Assembly (NCBI RefSeq): GCF_003025615.1
Contig: NZ_PYMJ01000007.1
Coordinates: forward strand, 177,116-241,115
Length of the DNA stretch: 64,000 nt
Direction of reading: 5' to 3'
From: Photobacterium frigidiphilum
Lineage (GTDB): Bacteria > Pseudomonadota > Gammaproteobacteria > Enterobacterales > Vibrionaceae
A program made the position numbers and the translations under genes. The notes beneath the pieces are model-generated. The model was given only the letters and a program-made list of their open reading frames with translations. It ran no database searches and had not been told where the DNA came from. Position 1 is the stretch's first letter, and each line of letters opens with the position of its first letter. Below, piece after piece: positions 26,399 to 35,924 of the stretch.

Positions 26399-26449
26399 AA
26401 AACACCGAAGGCAGTATGGTTAAATGTCATATACCTTCGGTGTTTTTTT
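26399..26449. terminator. Bidirectional terminator between the cytochrome genes
   Basis: AAAACACCGAAGG pairs with CCTTCGGTGTTTTTTT, with an inner GTATG/CATAT helix in the loop. A-run and T-run flank both sides, serving the two converging genes. Confidence 0.9.
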
Positions 26450-26477
26450 ATTAGAGTTGCTTTATTTCATCAAACGC

Positions 26478-26927
26478 TTAACGAAATTTGTAATCAGAAT
26501 GGCAAGACTTACAGTTTTTAGCGGCAACACCAAACGCTTTCTTAGTTGCTCGTTCATCACCTTCTGATGACACATTTGCCAACTGCGCCAAATCACCTTG
26601 GAACTTTGTTAATTTACCCGTAAAACCATTCCAATCACTCCAGATCTCAGGTTTCGCTTTCGTATCACCTTTATCAGATCCTTCAACATTAAATGCTTCT
26701 TCAGGCATCAGTGATAACTGAGAGATATACTGAGCACGTTGAGCAAAAACGTCTTGGTTCCAATCTTTACGACCTTTTACCATTTCAGCCATATCACCAA
26801 AGTTTGCAGCAATCATTGTGAATGCTGATTGGCGATAGTGAATCGCATCTTCTGGTTTTTCAAACGGGCTAGCTACGGCAGTTGTCGCGACAAGTACAAC
26901 ACTGCTTAATAGTAATTTTACTTTCAT
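26478..26927 (-). CDS. Cytochrome c'
   Basis: 149 residues from the ATG at 26927 (in-frame ATG at 26936 is the alternative). A signal peptide (about 1-20, ending AVAS) is followed by a four-helix-bundle cytochrome c' domain with AIHYRQSAFTMIAANFGDM and the C-terminal haem motif NCKSCHSDYKFR. Cytochromes c' have a five-coordinate haem that binds NO or CO and can protect against nitrosative stress. Its place opposite a cytochrome b561-type gene suggests that protein as reductant. Confidence 0.93.
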   Translation of the reverse strand: MKVKLLLSSVVLVATTAVASPFEKPEDAIHYRQSAFTMIAANFGDMAEMVKGRKDWNQDVFAQRAQYISQLSLMPEEAFNVEGSDKGDTKAKPEIWSDWNGFTGKLTKFQGDLAQLANVSSEGDERATKKAFGVAAKNCKSCHSDYKFR

Positions 26928-27119
26928 TGCATCCATTCCATATTATTGTTATATCAACAAAATGATACCAAGCAATAATATATAGTAAACAAGTCTCATC
27001 AAAAAAATGACAAATTCACATAACGTTTCACATAAATGAACAGTTTTAGTACGTGTTATTTTTTTATGCCCCTGTTACGCAGTAACTGTTAAAATGGAGT
27101 CATTATAAAAGCAAGATAA

Positions 27120-27944
27120 ATGAGCAAAGTCATGCAAGGTACATTAAGCAAAATGAAGTCAACGTTAGGCGATGTGGTTGAATACTACTTACCTATCGGC
27201 GAAGAACAATTAGCACTAAACCCATTGATTGGAAAACATCTAAAGTTGACTCACACTGGTAATATCTTTTGTGATGCCTGTGGAAAAAAGACAAAAAAGA
27301 GCTATTCTCAAGGTCATTGCTTTCCTTGTATGAAAAAGCTTGCCCGTTGTGACATGTGTATTATGAAGCCAGAAACATGCCATTACGCCAAGGGAACGTG
27401 TCGTGAACCTGAGTGGGGCGTGGCTAATTGCATGGTGCCTCATTATGTCTACTTATCGAATACCTCTGCTTTAAAAGTAGGCATTACACGCCACACTCAG
27501 ATCCCTACTCGCTGGATAGATCAAGGTGCAACACAAGCACTTGCCATTTTAAAAGTAAAAACTCGCCAAATTTCAGGGTTAGTCGAAATAGCCATTGCTG
27601 AAATGGTTGCCGATAAAACGAACTGGCGAACAATGCTGAAAGGCGATAATGACGCTATCGATTTGAAGCAAGAAGCAGAAAGACTGCTACCTGAAATTGA
27701 AGCACGCATTAAAGAGATAACAGACTTATACGGTGATGATGCTGTTGAACGTCTTGATGGTGAAATTGTCGATATTAAGTTTCCGGTTACTGAATATCCA
27801 ACAAAAATAACGTCGCATAACTTTGACAAAGAGCCAGTTGTAGAAGGCACATTAGTTGGTATTAAAGGCCAATATTTATTCTTTGATACGGGTGTGATTA
27901 ATATTCGTAAGTTCTCAAGCTATGAAGTTATTGTAGAAGCTTAA
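27120..27944 (+). CDS. DUF2797 family protein with Cys-rich N-terminal region
   Basis: 274 residues. The N-terminal third contains several Cys pairs (CDACGKKTKKSYSQGHCFPC, then CDMCIMKPETCHYAKGTC and later ANCMVPH), suggesting zinc ribbons. The middle part has the strand VYLSNTSALKVGITRHTQIP followed by TRWIDQGA, a pattern reminiscent of the GIY-YIG fold. This is the DUF2797 family of Vibrio and Shewanella. The function is unknown; a nucleic-acid role is possible. It is a single gene with a terminator after the stop. Confidence 0.85.
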   Translation: MSKVMQGTLSKMKSTLGDVVEYYLPIGEEQLALNPLIGKHLKLTHTGNIFCDACGKKTKKSYSQGHCFPCMKKLARCDMCIMKPETCHYAKGTCREPEWGVANCMVPHYVYLSNTSALKVGITRHTQIPTRWIDQGATQALAILKVKTRQISGLVEIAIAEMVADKTNWRTMLKGDNDAIDLKQEAERLLPEIEARIKEITDLYGDDAVERLDGEIVDIKFPVTEYPTKITSHNFDKEPVVEGTLVGIKGQYLFFDTGVINIRKFSSYEVIVEA

Positions 27945-27971
27945 TAAATTTTGTGCGGATAACAGTAATTT

Positions 27972-28003
27972 AAAAGCGGCGCCTAAATAAGCACCGCTTT
28001 TTT
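27972..28003 (+). terminator. Rho-independent terminator of the DUF2797 gene
   Basis: AAAGCGG / CCGCTTT (27973-27979 with 27994-28000) with a following T-run. Confidence 0.8.
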
Positions 28004-28029
28004 AATAAACACATCTTATTTACAGGGCC

Positions 28030-28647
28030 TTATTTCACTTTAGGTTGTACGTAATTTCTTTTTGGATCACGCACTGCAACGTCGCGAGTAAAGTTTTCTC
28101 CCAACGTTACACCAGAGCCTTTAATTAAAATAAACTCTGTTTGTTCATTTAATTCACCTAATTTAGTCCTTAGCTTAATGACGGCTTGCTTATTGTCTTC
28201 ACCATTAGACTTAGTCCAACGAACGACAGGGCGTTCTATCGATTTGCCACCACTTGTAAATTTAACCCAACTTTTGCCATCACGTTCAAAATTTTGTACA
28301 TCTGAGGCTCCAATTGTCGATACCTTACTATTGGTATCAACCTTCACTTTGACATGCGCCTGCACTTCATCAAACCAAACCCACTCTTGTGCACCAAGAA
28401 TCAATTTCCCATCTTCCGTTTTTGTTACAACAGGCACTGGCTTAGGTTTCTTTTCTGGTACAGGTTTAACTTCCGGCAAAGGTTTAATTTCAGGTTTAAC
28501 TTCTGGAGTAATCACTTCAGGAATACTTGGCTCAACCACTGGAACCTCTTTACCTACTTCAGGCTGTTTTTCTGGCTCCTGAATACTTTTTTGCTGCGCA
28601 CAGCCAACAAGTAGCAACACACAAAAACCAGTAACAATCTTTTTCAT
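28030..28647 (-). CDS. Lipoprotein with Pro-rich spacer and degenerate retropepsin-like (RimK-associated) domain
   Basis: 205 residues. A lipoprotein signal ends LLLVGCAQQ (Cys16). Residues about 22-75 are a spacer of Pro, Glu, Lys and Val (PEVKPEIKPLPEVKPVPEKK). The C-terminal domain (about 80-205) resembles the ATP-dependent zinc protease / retropepsin-like family often linked to RimK: the usual DTGAxTSSL is DTNSKVSTIGA, and the usual LLGRxFL is TLGENFTRDVAV, with a final DPKRNYVQPK. The Asp is kept but the glycine of the DTG triad is not, so activity is doubtful. The spacer would let it span the periplasm. Confidence 0.75.
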   Translation of the reverse strand: MKKIVTGFCVLLLVGCAQQKSIQEPEKQPEVGKEVPVVEPSIPEVITPEVKPEIKPLPEVKPVPEKKPKPVPVVTKTEDGKLILGAQEWVWFDEVQAHVKVKVDTNSKVSTIGASDVQNFERDGKSWVKFTSGGKSIERPVVRWTKSNGEDNKQAVIKLRTKLGELNEQTEFILIKGSGVTLGENFTRDVAVRDPKRNYVQPKVK

Positions 28648-28726
28648 TTATCGCATCCTTGGCACATTTTAGTTGACCATCTATTAGGTAACAATAATAT
28701 CTAAAGTCATGATTATCCAGAAAGAT

Positions 28727-29620
28727 TTACGCCTGCTTATAAGCAGTGTTAAATCGATCAAGTTTACTATTGATCCAAGATTCATCATACCACCCAATAT
28801 TACGGCTATGTTTAGCGTCGTCCCACAAGCCTAAAAAATATCGCCTAACCTCAAACCCTTCAATTAATGGAGATTTTTCATGGTAGCGATCAACTAATTT
28901 TAAATCTTCTCTTACATCAAATAGATGAAAAATATCAAATTCTTTATGTTTAAAGCCGACATCGCAAGGATCGAGCAATCCTGAGATTTTGTATGTTTTG
29001 GGATCAAAAAGCACATTAGCAATGTGACAGTCATCATGAACAAAAGAGGAGTGATTATTGATGGGCATTAATATTTCCGTTTTTTTCTCCCACAATAGCG
29101 TGTAAGCATCTTTTAATTCACGGGAAAATGGTGAAGCAGAACTTAATACATACCTTAAAACAGGATACATCCACTGATCAAAAGCATCGATCAAAGATGG
29201 CTCAAACTTTTCAGGTGTAACTTCAAACCCTCGGGAGTCAGTGTGTTCATGTAATGCAATTAATATATTTGTATAATCTTCTCGGAACGTTTCTATTACT
29301 TTGGGATTATTAGGTAATTCATAAGCAGAGATACCTTCTAGCCATTCAATCAGCATGTAATCGTAACCCTCTGAACGACCAAAAAAGTACACTTCAGGCA
29401 CAGGACAAGTCACTTTTTTTTTCAATAATCCAAGAGCTGTAACCTCTTTCTCTATTCGCCCAAATTCACGAGAAAATTTCACTACCACTTTTCCTTTGGG
29501 TGAAATAAGAAAAACAACCCAGCCATAGAATGTTTCTTGAATATTACTCACGTCAGGCTTTTGGCTAAACATCGCTTGATAAGCACTTTCAGCAATTCGC
29601 TTTAGCTGGGGCTTATTCAT
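28727..29620 (-). CDS. APH-family kinase (aminoglycoside/choline phosphotransferase fold)
   Basis: 297 residues with a small-molecule kinase fold. The N-lobe has KVVVKFSREFGRIEKEV, with the ATP-binding Lys and Glu. The C-lobe carries the catalytic loop FVHDDCHIANVLFD (Brenner motif H-D-x-x-x-x-N) and the metal-binding LLDPCDVGFKHKEFD. Family members phosphorylate aminoglycosides, homoserine, choline or other alcohols. The substrate cannot be told from sequence, and an antibiotic-resistance role should not be assumed. It is a single gene in an AT-rich neighbourhood. Confidence 0.87.
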   Translation of the reverse strand: MNKPQLKRIAESAYQAMFSQKPDVSNIQETFYGWVVFLISPKGKVVVKFSREFGRIEKEVTALGLLKKKVTCPVPEVYFFGRSEGYDYMLIEWLEGISAYELPNNPKVIETFREDYTNILIALHEHTDSRGFEVTPEKFEPSLIDAFDQWMYPVLRYVLSSASPFSRELKDAYTLLWEKKTEILMPINNHSSFVHDDCHIANVLFDPKTYKISGLLDPCDVGFKHKEFDIFHLFDVREDLKLVDRYHEKSPLIEGFEVRRYFLGLWDDAKHSRNIGWYDESWINSKLDRFNTAYKQA

Positions 29621-29866
29621 AATAATATCCTTATTCTAACCTACATTACTGACCACTTTAAAAATTTTATTCCACTAAAGAATAAATATTAAATCTTTTA
29701 TATTTTTAATTAACATCAACAAGAGTGCAATAAAACGCATAATAATACTAGCGATTTATTTAAATGCTAATTTGGTAATTAAAAAGAAAAAATATTCGTT
29801 AACCATATAAAATAACGGTGACGTTATTTAAAAGAGGTAAACAATACCTCTTTCTATATAACGACA

Positions 29867-30103
29867 TTAATATTTTTGTATAGCAATTCCAATTTCGTTA
29901 GACAATTCCTTTAACTGCTCTTCATTGTCTAATCGTATAGACCAGTTTATTCCACTTCCTGTCGCTGTTATTACATTAGCGCCGCCAATCAATGTAACTT
30001 CATCGACTTGCGCTTGCAGTGTCACTTTTGCAGCGCTTTCAATACGAATAACAAGCTCATGTTGATTGGCTATGATTTTACCTTCTGAAAACGTCATTAA
30101 CAT
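29867..30103 (-). CDS. DUF3389 family small protein
   Basis: 78 residues. MTFSEGKIIANQHELVIRIES and LIGGANVITATGSGINWSIRL match the DUF3389 family of Vibrionaceae; the function is unknown. It follows menI without a gap (stop at 30104, start at 30103) and is probably cotranslated with it. A second in-frame ATG two codons in (MTFSEG) is possible. Confidence 0.85.
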   Translation of the reverse strand: MLMTFSEGKIIANQHELVIRIESAAKVTLQAQVDEVTLIGGANVITATGSGINWSIRLDNEEQLKELSNEIGIAIQKY

Positions 30104-30538
30104 TTATTGTTCATTCTTTTTATGTTGCATAACTGCCATAGTAATTCGACTAGTACAAACAAGTCGCTCTCTCTCGTCACTAATTTCAATTTGCCATACT
30201 TGCGTTGTAACACCGATATGAAGTGGTGTGGCTTTTCCCGTCACATTGCCTGTTCGCATAGCACGGATATGATTGGCATTAATATCTAAGCCAACACAAT
30301 ATTTTTTTTCATCAACACACATATTTGCCGCAATTGAGCCTAATGTTTCAGCTAATACCACCGATGCTCCACCATGTAGCATACCAAGTGGTTGATGCGT
30401 TTTAGGTTCTACTGGCATGGTTGCCGATAGGCTATTATCATCAAACGATGAATATTTAATCCCTAAATGCTCAACCAGTGTATTCGGTGATGTTTGGTTT
30501 AGGGTATCGAGCGTAAAAGCTTTCTTCCAAATTGTCAT
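30104..30538 (-). CDS. menI: MenI/YdiI-type hotdog-fold acyl-CoA thioesterase
   Basis: 144 residues, a single hotdog domain. E. coli YdiI (MenI) hydrolyses 1,4-dihydroxy-2-naphthoyl-CoA in menaquinone synthesis. The protein follows YdiI closely: an N-terminal IWKKAFTLDTLNQ, then MPVEPKTHQPLGMLHGGASV with the catalytic-loop HGGASVVLAET, GLDINANHIRA and QVWQIEISDE. The catalytic Glu in the helix after HGG (VVLAETLGS) is present. Related enzymes accept other acyl-CoAs (PaaI family). It starts a two-gene unit with the DUF3389 gene. Confidence 0.93.
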   Translation of the reverse strand: MTIWKKAFTLDTLNQTSPNTLVEHLGIKYSSFDDNSLSATMPVEPKTHQPLGMLHGGASVVLAETLGSIAANMCVDEKKYCVGLDINANHIRAMRTGNVTGKATPLHIGVTTQVWQIEISDERERLVCTSRITMAVMQHKKNEQ

Positions 30539-30672
30539 TAATTTACCTAACGTTCGGGTCTACTCTGTAGATAGAATACCAGTTAACCTTCTTAATTCCA
30601 TCGAATTACCACCAGCTATTCAATATGCGTATAAATAACAATTGAATAGCAATAATTAATCTAGCACTTGAT

Positions 30673-30746
30673 ATATAACTAAGCGCCTTGCCTAGAACCC
30701 AACAAATTCTCGCTGAAACGAGCATCTTGAGGTAACTTGGGTATAG
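30673..30746. repeat. Second copy of the dispersed CCCAAGTTACCTCAAGATGC element
   Basis: Read on the minus strand, this stretch runs CCCAAGTTACCTCAAGATGC then CTCGTTTCAGCGAGAATTTG and TTGGGTTCTAGGCAAGGCGC. It agrees almost base for base with 6160-6225, the left half of the MITE-like element, in opposite orientation. The terminal AAAAAGAGGGGCATCTA is missing, so this is a partial copy. Confidence 0.85.
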
Positions 30747-30804
30747 ATAGTCGCGTCATAATAGGCACATAATTTATAATTAAAGAATGGAAGGAGTCAT
30801 TCAT

Positions 30805-31596
30805 ATGAAACTACAGCATCCTCTATTTTTAACAGTATTAATAGCATCATCACTTACTCTTACTGCGTGCTCGAGTTCTCCCACTGGCCGCCAGCAAGTT
30901 TTGCTTTTTTCGGGTAACGATATGTCTCAGCTTGGTGCTCAGTCATTTGAAGAATTGAAAAAGCAAGAGAAGATCAACACTGATGCTAAAACTAACCAAT
31001 ACGTTCAATGCGTTACAAGCGCAATCACAACACAATTAGGTCCACAATCTGACTTTGACCAATGGGAAGTCGTTGTTTTTGATAGCGACCAAGTTAATGC
31101 ATTTGCACTCCCTGGCGGTAAAATTGGCGTCTATACTGGGTTACTTAACGTAGCTAAAAACCAAGATCAATTAGCGACGGTTATTGGTCATGAGATTGGG
31201 CATGTAATGGCGCAGCATAGTAATGAAAGGTTATCTCGTAGCCAGCTCGCAAACGCAGGTTTAGAGCTTACCAATATTGCAATGAGCGGTACGCAATACC
31301 AAGGTGCAGCAATGGCAGGTTTAGGCTTAGGAGTTCAATATGGCGTACTTATGCCTTATGGACGAGCACAAGAATCTGAATCAGATATTATTGGATTAAG
31401 GTTAATGGCTGAGTCAGGGTTTGACCCGTACCAGAGTGTTGAGCTATGGAAAAACATGGCGAAAGCATCGGGAGGAAATCAGCCTCCTGAATTACTATCA
31501 ACCCACCCTTCCCATTCAACGCGTATTGATGATTTAAAAGCTGAAATAGCTCAATTACCGACAACGAACACAAAGCGACAAAGCTGTACGTTATAG
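30805..31596 (+). CDS. M48-family metalloprotease lipoprotein (LoiP/YcaL-like)
   Basis: 263 residues from ATG 30805, which follows AAGGAGT; an in-frame ATG at 30787 is less likely. The lipoprotein signal ends LTLTACSSS. The zinc-binding motif HEIGHVMAQHSNE is at about 131-143, and the third ligand Glu is in AQESESDIIGLRLMAESGFDP. In E. coli LoiP and YcaL are outer-membrane periplasm-facing proteases that degrade misfolded envelope proteins. Length and the N-terminal lipobox fit. It is a single gene next to a partial repeat element. Confidence 0.93.
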   Translation: MKLQHPLFLTVLIASSLTLTACSSSPTGRQQVLLFSGNDMSQLGAQSFEELKKQEKINTDAKTNQYVQCVTSAITTQLGPQSDFDQWEVVVFDSDQVNAFALPGGKIGVYTGLLNVAKNQDQLATVIGHEIGHVMAQHSNERLSRSQLANAGLELTNIAMSGTQYQGAAMAGLGLGVQYGVLMPYGRAQESESDIIGLRLMAESGFDPYQSVELWKNMAKASGGNQPPELLSTHPSHSTRIDDLKAEIAQLPTTNTKRQSCTL

Positions 31597-31845
31597 ACAT
31601 TACGACTAACACTGAGTAATGCCGTTCAATTAACGTGAGCGGCATTGCTTTACCCTTTAAAGTATCTCTAAAGTTATTAATGTTACGGCCGCTATAACAA
31701 CAAGAGAGTATACCCTCGCATGATAACTGCATACCCCTAGCGAATATCGCGCTCAAATCTCGCAGTTTTAAGCCGTATGCGCATATACGTGGTGCAATTT
31801 TCAACCACTATTTCCTAGATTAACCACTCTTTACAGTTGGCTGTT

Positions 31846-33477
31846 ATGAACATAAATAACTTAACAATAAGAACAAAGTTCTATCTATTGATTGGCGTGA
31901 TTTTGTCAATCTTTGCTATCTCATTGCTTTTTATCAAATCAGCCAATGATCGAATTGCTAACAATTTCAATCAATTTTATACACAAAACTTCGCGGTTTC
32001 ATTGTTATTTGAAGAAGTCAAAGATACGCAAACCGAGATTATGTTGAATGTTCGAGGATTGCAGATTGCTTACTTGCTGAACCTTTCAAATCAGGTTGAT
32101 GGCTATGTGTCGAGCATTAATAAAAACATGGCGGATACCCCGCAGTTATTGAATGCCTTATCCAAAGACTTTGCCGGTGATGCAACGACTACGACTAAAC
32201 TTAGACAAGTAGTAACAACTTTTCAGAACAATTCCTCAGCTTTTATTAAGGCAATGGAAAATGCACCAGATAATAAAGCCCCTTTTTCTGTATTCTCAGA
32301 TTACCGTGATGCATATTCCACCCTTAACGAATTCTTTAATGATTTTCAAAAAATGAATTATAGCGCAGCGGATACCGCAAATAAGGACGCCAATAATGCA
32401 ATTAGTTATGCGAATTATGTCTTCTATTTATCCATCATTATTTCAGTTGCCATCGCTGTAATCTTTAGTCAATTCTTATCAAAAAAAATTACTAATAGTA
32501 TTAAGCATGTAATGGATACTGCGCACGCACTGGCCAAAGGCAAACTGAATGTGTCGTGTGTTGTTGACGGAAAAGATGAAATAGCCGAACTCAGCCGTGC
32601 ATTGAATACCACGATTCAAAACCTGAACAATACACTTTCTGCTATCAATAGCTCGACGCAGATTGTCGATACCAATAGTCAAACACTACTAGAAGCCAAT
32701 AATAATATTCAAATTTCAGCTTCTGAAGTGTCTGATCACACTGTACAGGTTGTAACGGCCATTGAAGAATTGACGATCACCAGCATGAATATCGCCGACA
32801 ATACTTCTGAATCTGCGCAAACTTCAGATACCATGGCGGTGCTGGCTAACAAAGGGATCGACTCTTCAAATCAGACTAAAGACGCCGTTATTAAACTGGT
32901 TGGTAATCTGAATGAAACTGCCAATGTCGTTGGCCTGCTAAAAGACGAATCAATAAGAATCGAAAGTATCCTCGATGTGATTCGTAATATTGCTGAACAA
33001 ACAAACCTGCTTGCCCTCAATGCAGCCATTGAAGCTGCACGAGCTGGTGAACAAGGGCGTGGATTCGCTGTTGTTGCCGATGAAGTAAGAACCCTTGCTC
33101 AACGTTCGCAATCATCAGTAAATGAAATCGAAGCCATGCTGAATCAACTCAGCTCAGCTTGTGAAAATGCGGTTAAAATGATGTTTGACAGCACTGAAAT
33201 TGCCACTTCAGCTGAAGGAAAAGTGGTAGAAAGTAACCAGATGATTGAAGACATTCTAGAGTTGATTCATCAAGTCAATGATCAGACGCAGCAAATTGCC
33301 ACAGCCGCTGAGCAACAAAGTGCTGTCGCTACTGAGATCAGCGGTAACATGCATACTGTACAAGAATTGACTCAAAAATCAGCAACCATTTGTGCCGAAA
33401 CAGCAAGCTGCAGTGATGAAATGAATCAGGTTAGCAAGCAAGTATTGAAACAAGTTCAATTCTTCGAACTTGGCTAG
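31846..33477 (+). CDS. Methyl-accepting chemotaxis protein
   Basis: 543 residues from ATG 31846; the frame also opens nine bases upstream from a TTG. It has a first membrane helix (about 13-32), a periplasmic helical sensor domain (about 33-185, four-helix-bundle type), a second helix (about 190-210), a HAMP domain (about 212-265) and the signalling domain with the hairpin tip [21 protein letters not shown] followed by [20 protein letters not shown]. The C-terminus lacks an NWxxF-like pentapeptide for CheR/CheB. The ligand is unknown. It lies immediately before the YyaL-like gene and the NapA-like cluster, so it may guide cells to the respiratory substrate; that is inference from position. 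Confidence 0.95.
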   Translation: MNINNLTIRTKFYLLIGVILSIFAISLLFIKSANDRIANNFNQFYTQNFAVSLLFEEVKDTQTEIMLNVRGLQIAYLLNLSNQVDGYVSSINKNMADTPQLLNALSKDFAGDATTTTKLRQVVTTFQNNSSAFIKAMENAPDNKAPFSVFSDYRDAYSTLNEFFNDFQKMNYSAADTANKDANNAISYANYVFYLSIIISVAIAVIFSQFLSKKITNSIKHVMDTAHALAKGKLNVSCVVDGKDEIAELSRALNTTIQNLNNTLSAINSSTQIVDTNSQTLLEANNNIQISASEVSDHTVQVVTAIEELTITSMNIADNTSESAQTSDTMAVLANKGIDSSNQTKDAVIKLVGNLNETANVVGLLKDESIRIESILDVIRNIAEQTNLLALNAAIEAARAGEQGRGFAVVADEVRTLAQRSQSSVNEIEAMLNQLSSACENAVKMMFDSTEIATSAEGKVVESNQMIEDILELIHQVNDQTQQIATAAEQQSAVATEISGNMHTVQELTQKSATICAETASCSDEMNQVSKQVLKQVQFFELG

Positions 33478-33569
33478 TCTACCCTACTTCATGACAGTCC
33501 AACTTACTGCATCTCTGGTGATGCAGTGGTTGGCTTTGTGGTTAACATTAAGTGGGGTGTAACAGAACC

Positions 33570-35924
33570 TTAATCTAAGTATATTGGCGCTATCCGAACA
33601 GTTTCTGGCGGCAAGCACATTTTATCGTCACATGCTTGTAACCGTATGTTTATTAGCAAATAATTAGAAGCTACTGGCTGAATGATATTTCCCGTCAATT
33701 TCAGTTCGTCTTCATATAACGATAATTCTAGCTGACTGAAACTAAGCGATTTCAGATGACCTTCAGGATACTGCATCGTCAGGTCAGCGGTTGTAGGATA
33801 AACAAGTTCAACAGTGGTAGGGATCAAGTTAGTTTGCAATGGCTGTGTACTATTGATATGCCAGCCATTTGAAATCATCAAGGTTAACGTTAGCTGTTTT
33901 TTATTCTGTCTAAATTCAGCACGAATTTTAATATTACCTTTTGCCGCATATTTCACAGGTTTAATATCGGCTTGAAGTGATTCATCAACTGCAGCCAACA
34001 TGGCGGGAAATGCGATTGGATTTTGGTTTATTGCAGACGCATTGTAGCTGATAAATTCTTTGATCTGACTCTGCTTAACAAATTGGCCACTTCGCTGATG
34101 CAACATGACCATAGCCATAAGCATTGCAGAATTCCCTGAGGCGATGGTGTTATCTGTCACATCTTTATTACGAAAAAAAAACTGTTCATTTTGATCGAAC
34201 GCTGTATTAAAGAAGCCTCCGGATTTTTTATCCTGGAACATTCTCACTGCTTGAAGATAGATAAGATGCGATCGCGTTAGCCAAATATCTTTATCGGTAA
34301 CATCGTATAACGTCAACATAGCCTGAATATAATGCCCATAGTCACCTAACGTCGCAGAGACAGAACTTTTGTTTGAATCAATTAGACGAGAAGATGATCC
34401 TTGATTATTTATCGCATGTTGCCATATTGCTTCAGCACACTGGTCTGCAACACGAATATACTCAGGAGTATTAAATACCAGACCACTGTTTGCCAATGCA
34501 CTTATCATCAAAGCACTCCATTCAACTATTTGTTTTTTGTCCTTAAAAGGCGGAATACGCTCAGCTCGTTTTTGATAAAGCTTCTGTCGAATTCCTGCAA
34601 TTTTTGTTAATAGTATCTGGTAATCAACATCGTTACCTTCGGCAACTGATTCAAGACCGTTGGGTAAATAAAGGATATTTTTATGGTTAAAATTTCCTTT
34701 CAGTCTAATACCATATAATTTCCGTACAAAATCTGTTTCACTCGGTGTAAATAAAGAAGCAATCTCTATGTCATGCCACAAATAAAACTTACCTTCTTTA
34801 TTCTCACTGTCAGCATCAGTTGCAGAATAGAAACAAGCTCTGTCGGAACGCATTTCATTAAGTACATAATTCAAGGTTTCAATAACGATACGTTTATATT
34901 CATTATCACCACTATAAAACCAAGCATTAGTATAAATATCTGCTAATAGCGCTTGATTAAATAGCATTTTTTCGAAATGGGGAATTCGCCAGGCCTTATC
35001 AGTTGCATAGCGATGAAAACCTCCTGCAACCTGATCGTAAATCCCACCTTGTAAAAGAGCGTCTAACTCTCTGCTAATAAACTCCCACTCCCGACTTAAA
35101 GCGAAATCGTCAACTGTTTTTAATTTTCGAAGCAGTAACATTAATATTAATTCCCGAGGAAACTTTGGAATTTGATCTATTCCTCCCCACCTCTTATCCT
35201 CAGAGCTAAGTATTTTAATTATGGTTTGACCAATCAAAGACGGGGAAATTGTATCCGCCACGCTGGCCACTTTTTGTTGCTCTTGAATTTCCTGATAAAT
35301 TTCAATGGCTGACTTAAGCAAAAATTGATGATCGTTTGTCCACTTATCTTGTACTTGCTCAAGTAAATCGACAAAATCTGATCGCGAAAAATATGAGGCG
35401 GCAAAAAAAGGCTTACTATCATGGGTGAGAAAGCTTGAAATCGGCCATCCCGCCTCACCTGAAAAAACTAGAGCCGCTTTGATATAAAAATCATCAATGT
35501 CAGGACGTAAATCTCGATCAACCTTGATACTAATGAAGTACTTATTGAGTATCCGCGCCACCTCTTCATTATCAAAGCTCTCAGCTTCCATTACATGACA
35601 CCAATGACAAGTTGAATAACCTATAGATAAAAAGATTGGCTTATTCTCTCGACGGGCAGCATCAAAGGCTTGCTTACCCCATGCATACCAGTTAACGGGG
35701 TTATGAGCATGTTGTAAAAGGTAAGGCGAATTTTCCAATATCAGTCGATTGGTATAGACCGGAGTACCTCTTTTCGATAAGTATTGAGTTCTAACCTGAT
35801 ATTGACCTTGCTTACTTAAGCGAGCTTGTTCCAAGTCGAGTTCAAGTGTATTTTCCAACCCTTTGCAATATACGACGGGGCAAAGAAAAATAAGTAATAA
35901 AACTTGATAGTGGAATTTAAACAT
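33570..35924 (-). CDS. Secreted YyaL-type thioredoxin-domain protein fused to a DsbD-alpha-like domain
   Basis: 784 residues. The signal peptide (about 1-20, ending VVYC/KG) predicts export. Then comes the YyaL/DUF255 (SPATA20) thioredoxin domain with [20 protein letters not shown] and [19 protein letters not shown], giving a CHWC redox pair. The long six-hairpin helical region (about 250-650) includes [20 protein letters not shown]. The C-terminal about 120 residues resemble the N-terminal DsbD (DsbD-alpha) domain, with [11 protein letters not shown] and the Cys pair [15 protein letters not shown]. The fusion and signal peptide would make a periplasmic thiol-redox protein. It is divergent from the NapA-like cluster, separated by 428 AT-rich bases. 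Confidence 0.88.
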   Translation of the reverse strand: MFKFHYQVLLLIFLCPVVYCKGLENTLELDLEQARLSKQGQYQVRTQYLSKRGTPVYTNRLILENSPYLLQHAHNPVNWYAWGKQAFDAARRENKPIFLSIGYSTCHWCHVMEAESFDNEEVARILNKYFISIKVDRDLRPDIDDFYIKAALVFSGEAGWPISSFLTHDSKPFFAASYFSRSDFVDLLEQVQDKWTNDHQFLLKSAIEIYQEIQEQQKVASVADTISPSLIGQTIIKILSSEDKRWGGIDQIPKFPRELILMLLLRKLKTVDDFALSREWEFISRELDALLQGGIYDQVAGGFHRYATDKAWRIPHFEKMLFNQALLADIYTNAWFYSGDNEYKRIVIETLNYVLNEMRSDRACFYSATDADSENKEGKFYLWHDIEIASLFTPSETDFVRKLYGIRLKGNFNHKNILYLPNGLESVAEGNDVDYQILLTKIAGIRQKLYQKRAERIPPFKDKKQIVEWSALMISALANSGLVFNTPEYIRVADQCAEAIWQHAINNQGSSSRLIDSNKSSVSATLGDYGHYIQAMLTLYDVTDKDIWLTRSHLIYLQAVRMFQDKKSGGFFNTAFDQNEQFFFRNKDVTDNTIASGNSAMLMAMVMLHQRSGQFVKQSQIKEFISYNASAINQNPIAFPAMLAAVDESLQADIKPVKYAAKGNIKIRAEFRQNKKQLTLTLMISNGWHINSTQPLQTNLIPTTVELVYPTTADLTMQYPEGHLKSLSFSQLELSLYEDELKLTGNIIQPVASNYLLINIRLQACDDKMCLPPETVRIAPIYLD

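Noticed and set aside
28178..28582. 134-codon open frame opposite the lipoprotein gene
   Set aside because: It is an artefact of the repetitive Pro/Glu/Lys codons on the other strand; composition is Ser/Thr/Gly-rich low complexity, with no ribosome-binding site.
28727..29620. Aminoglycoside-resistance gene
   Set aside because: The kinase motifs are shared by many small-molecule kinases; there is no mobile context or specific similarity to support resistance.
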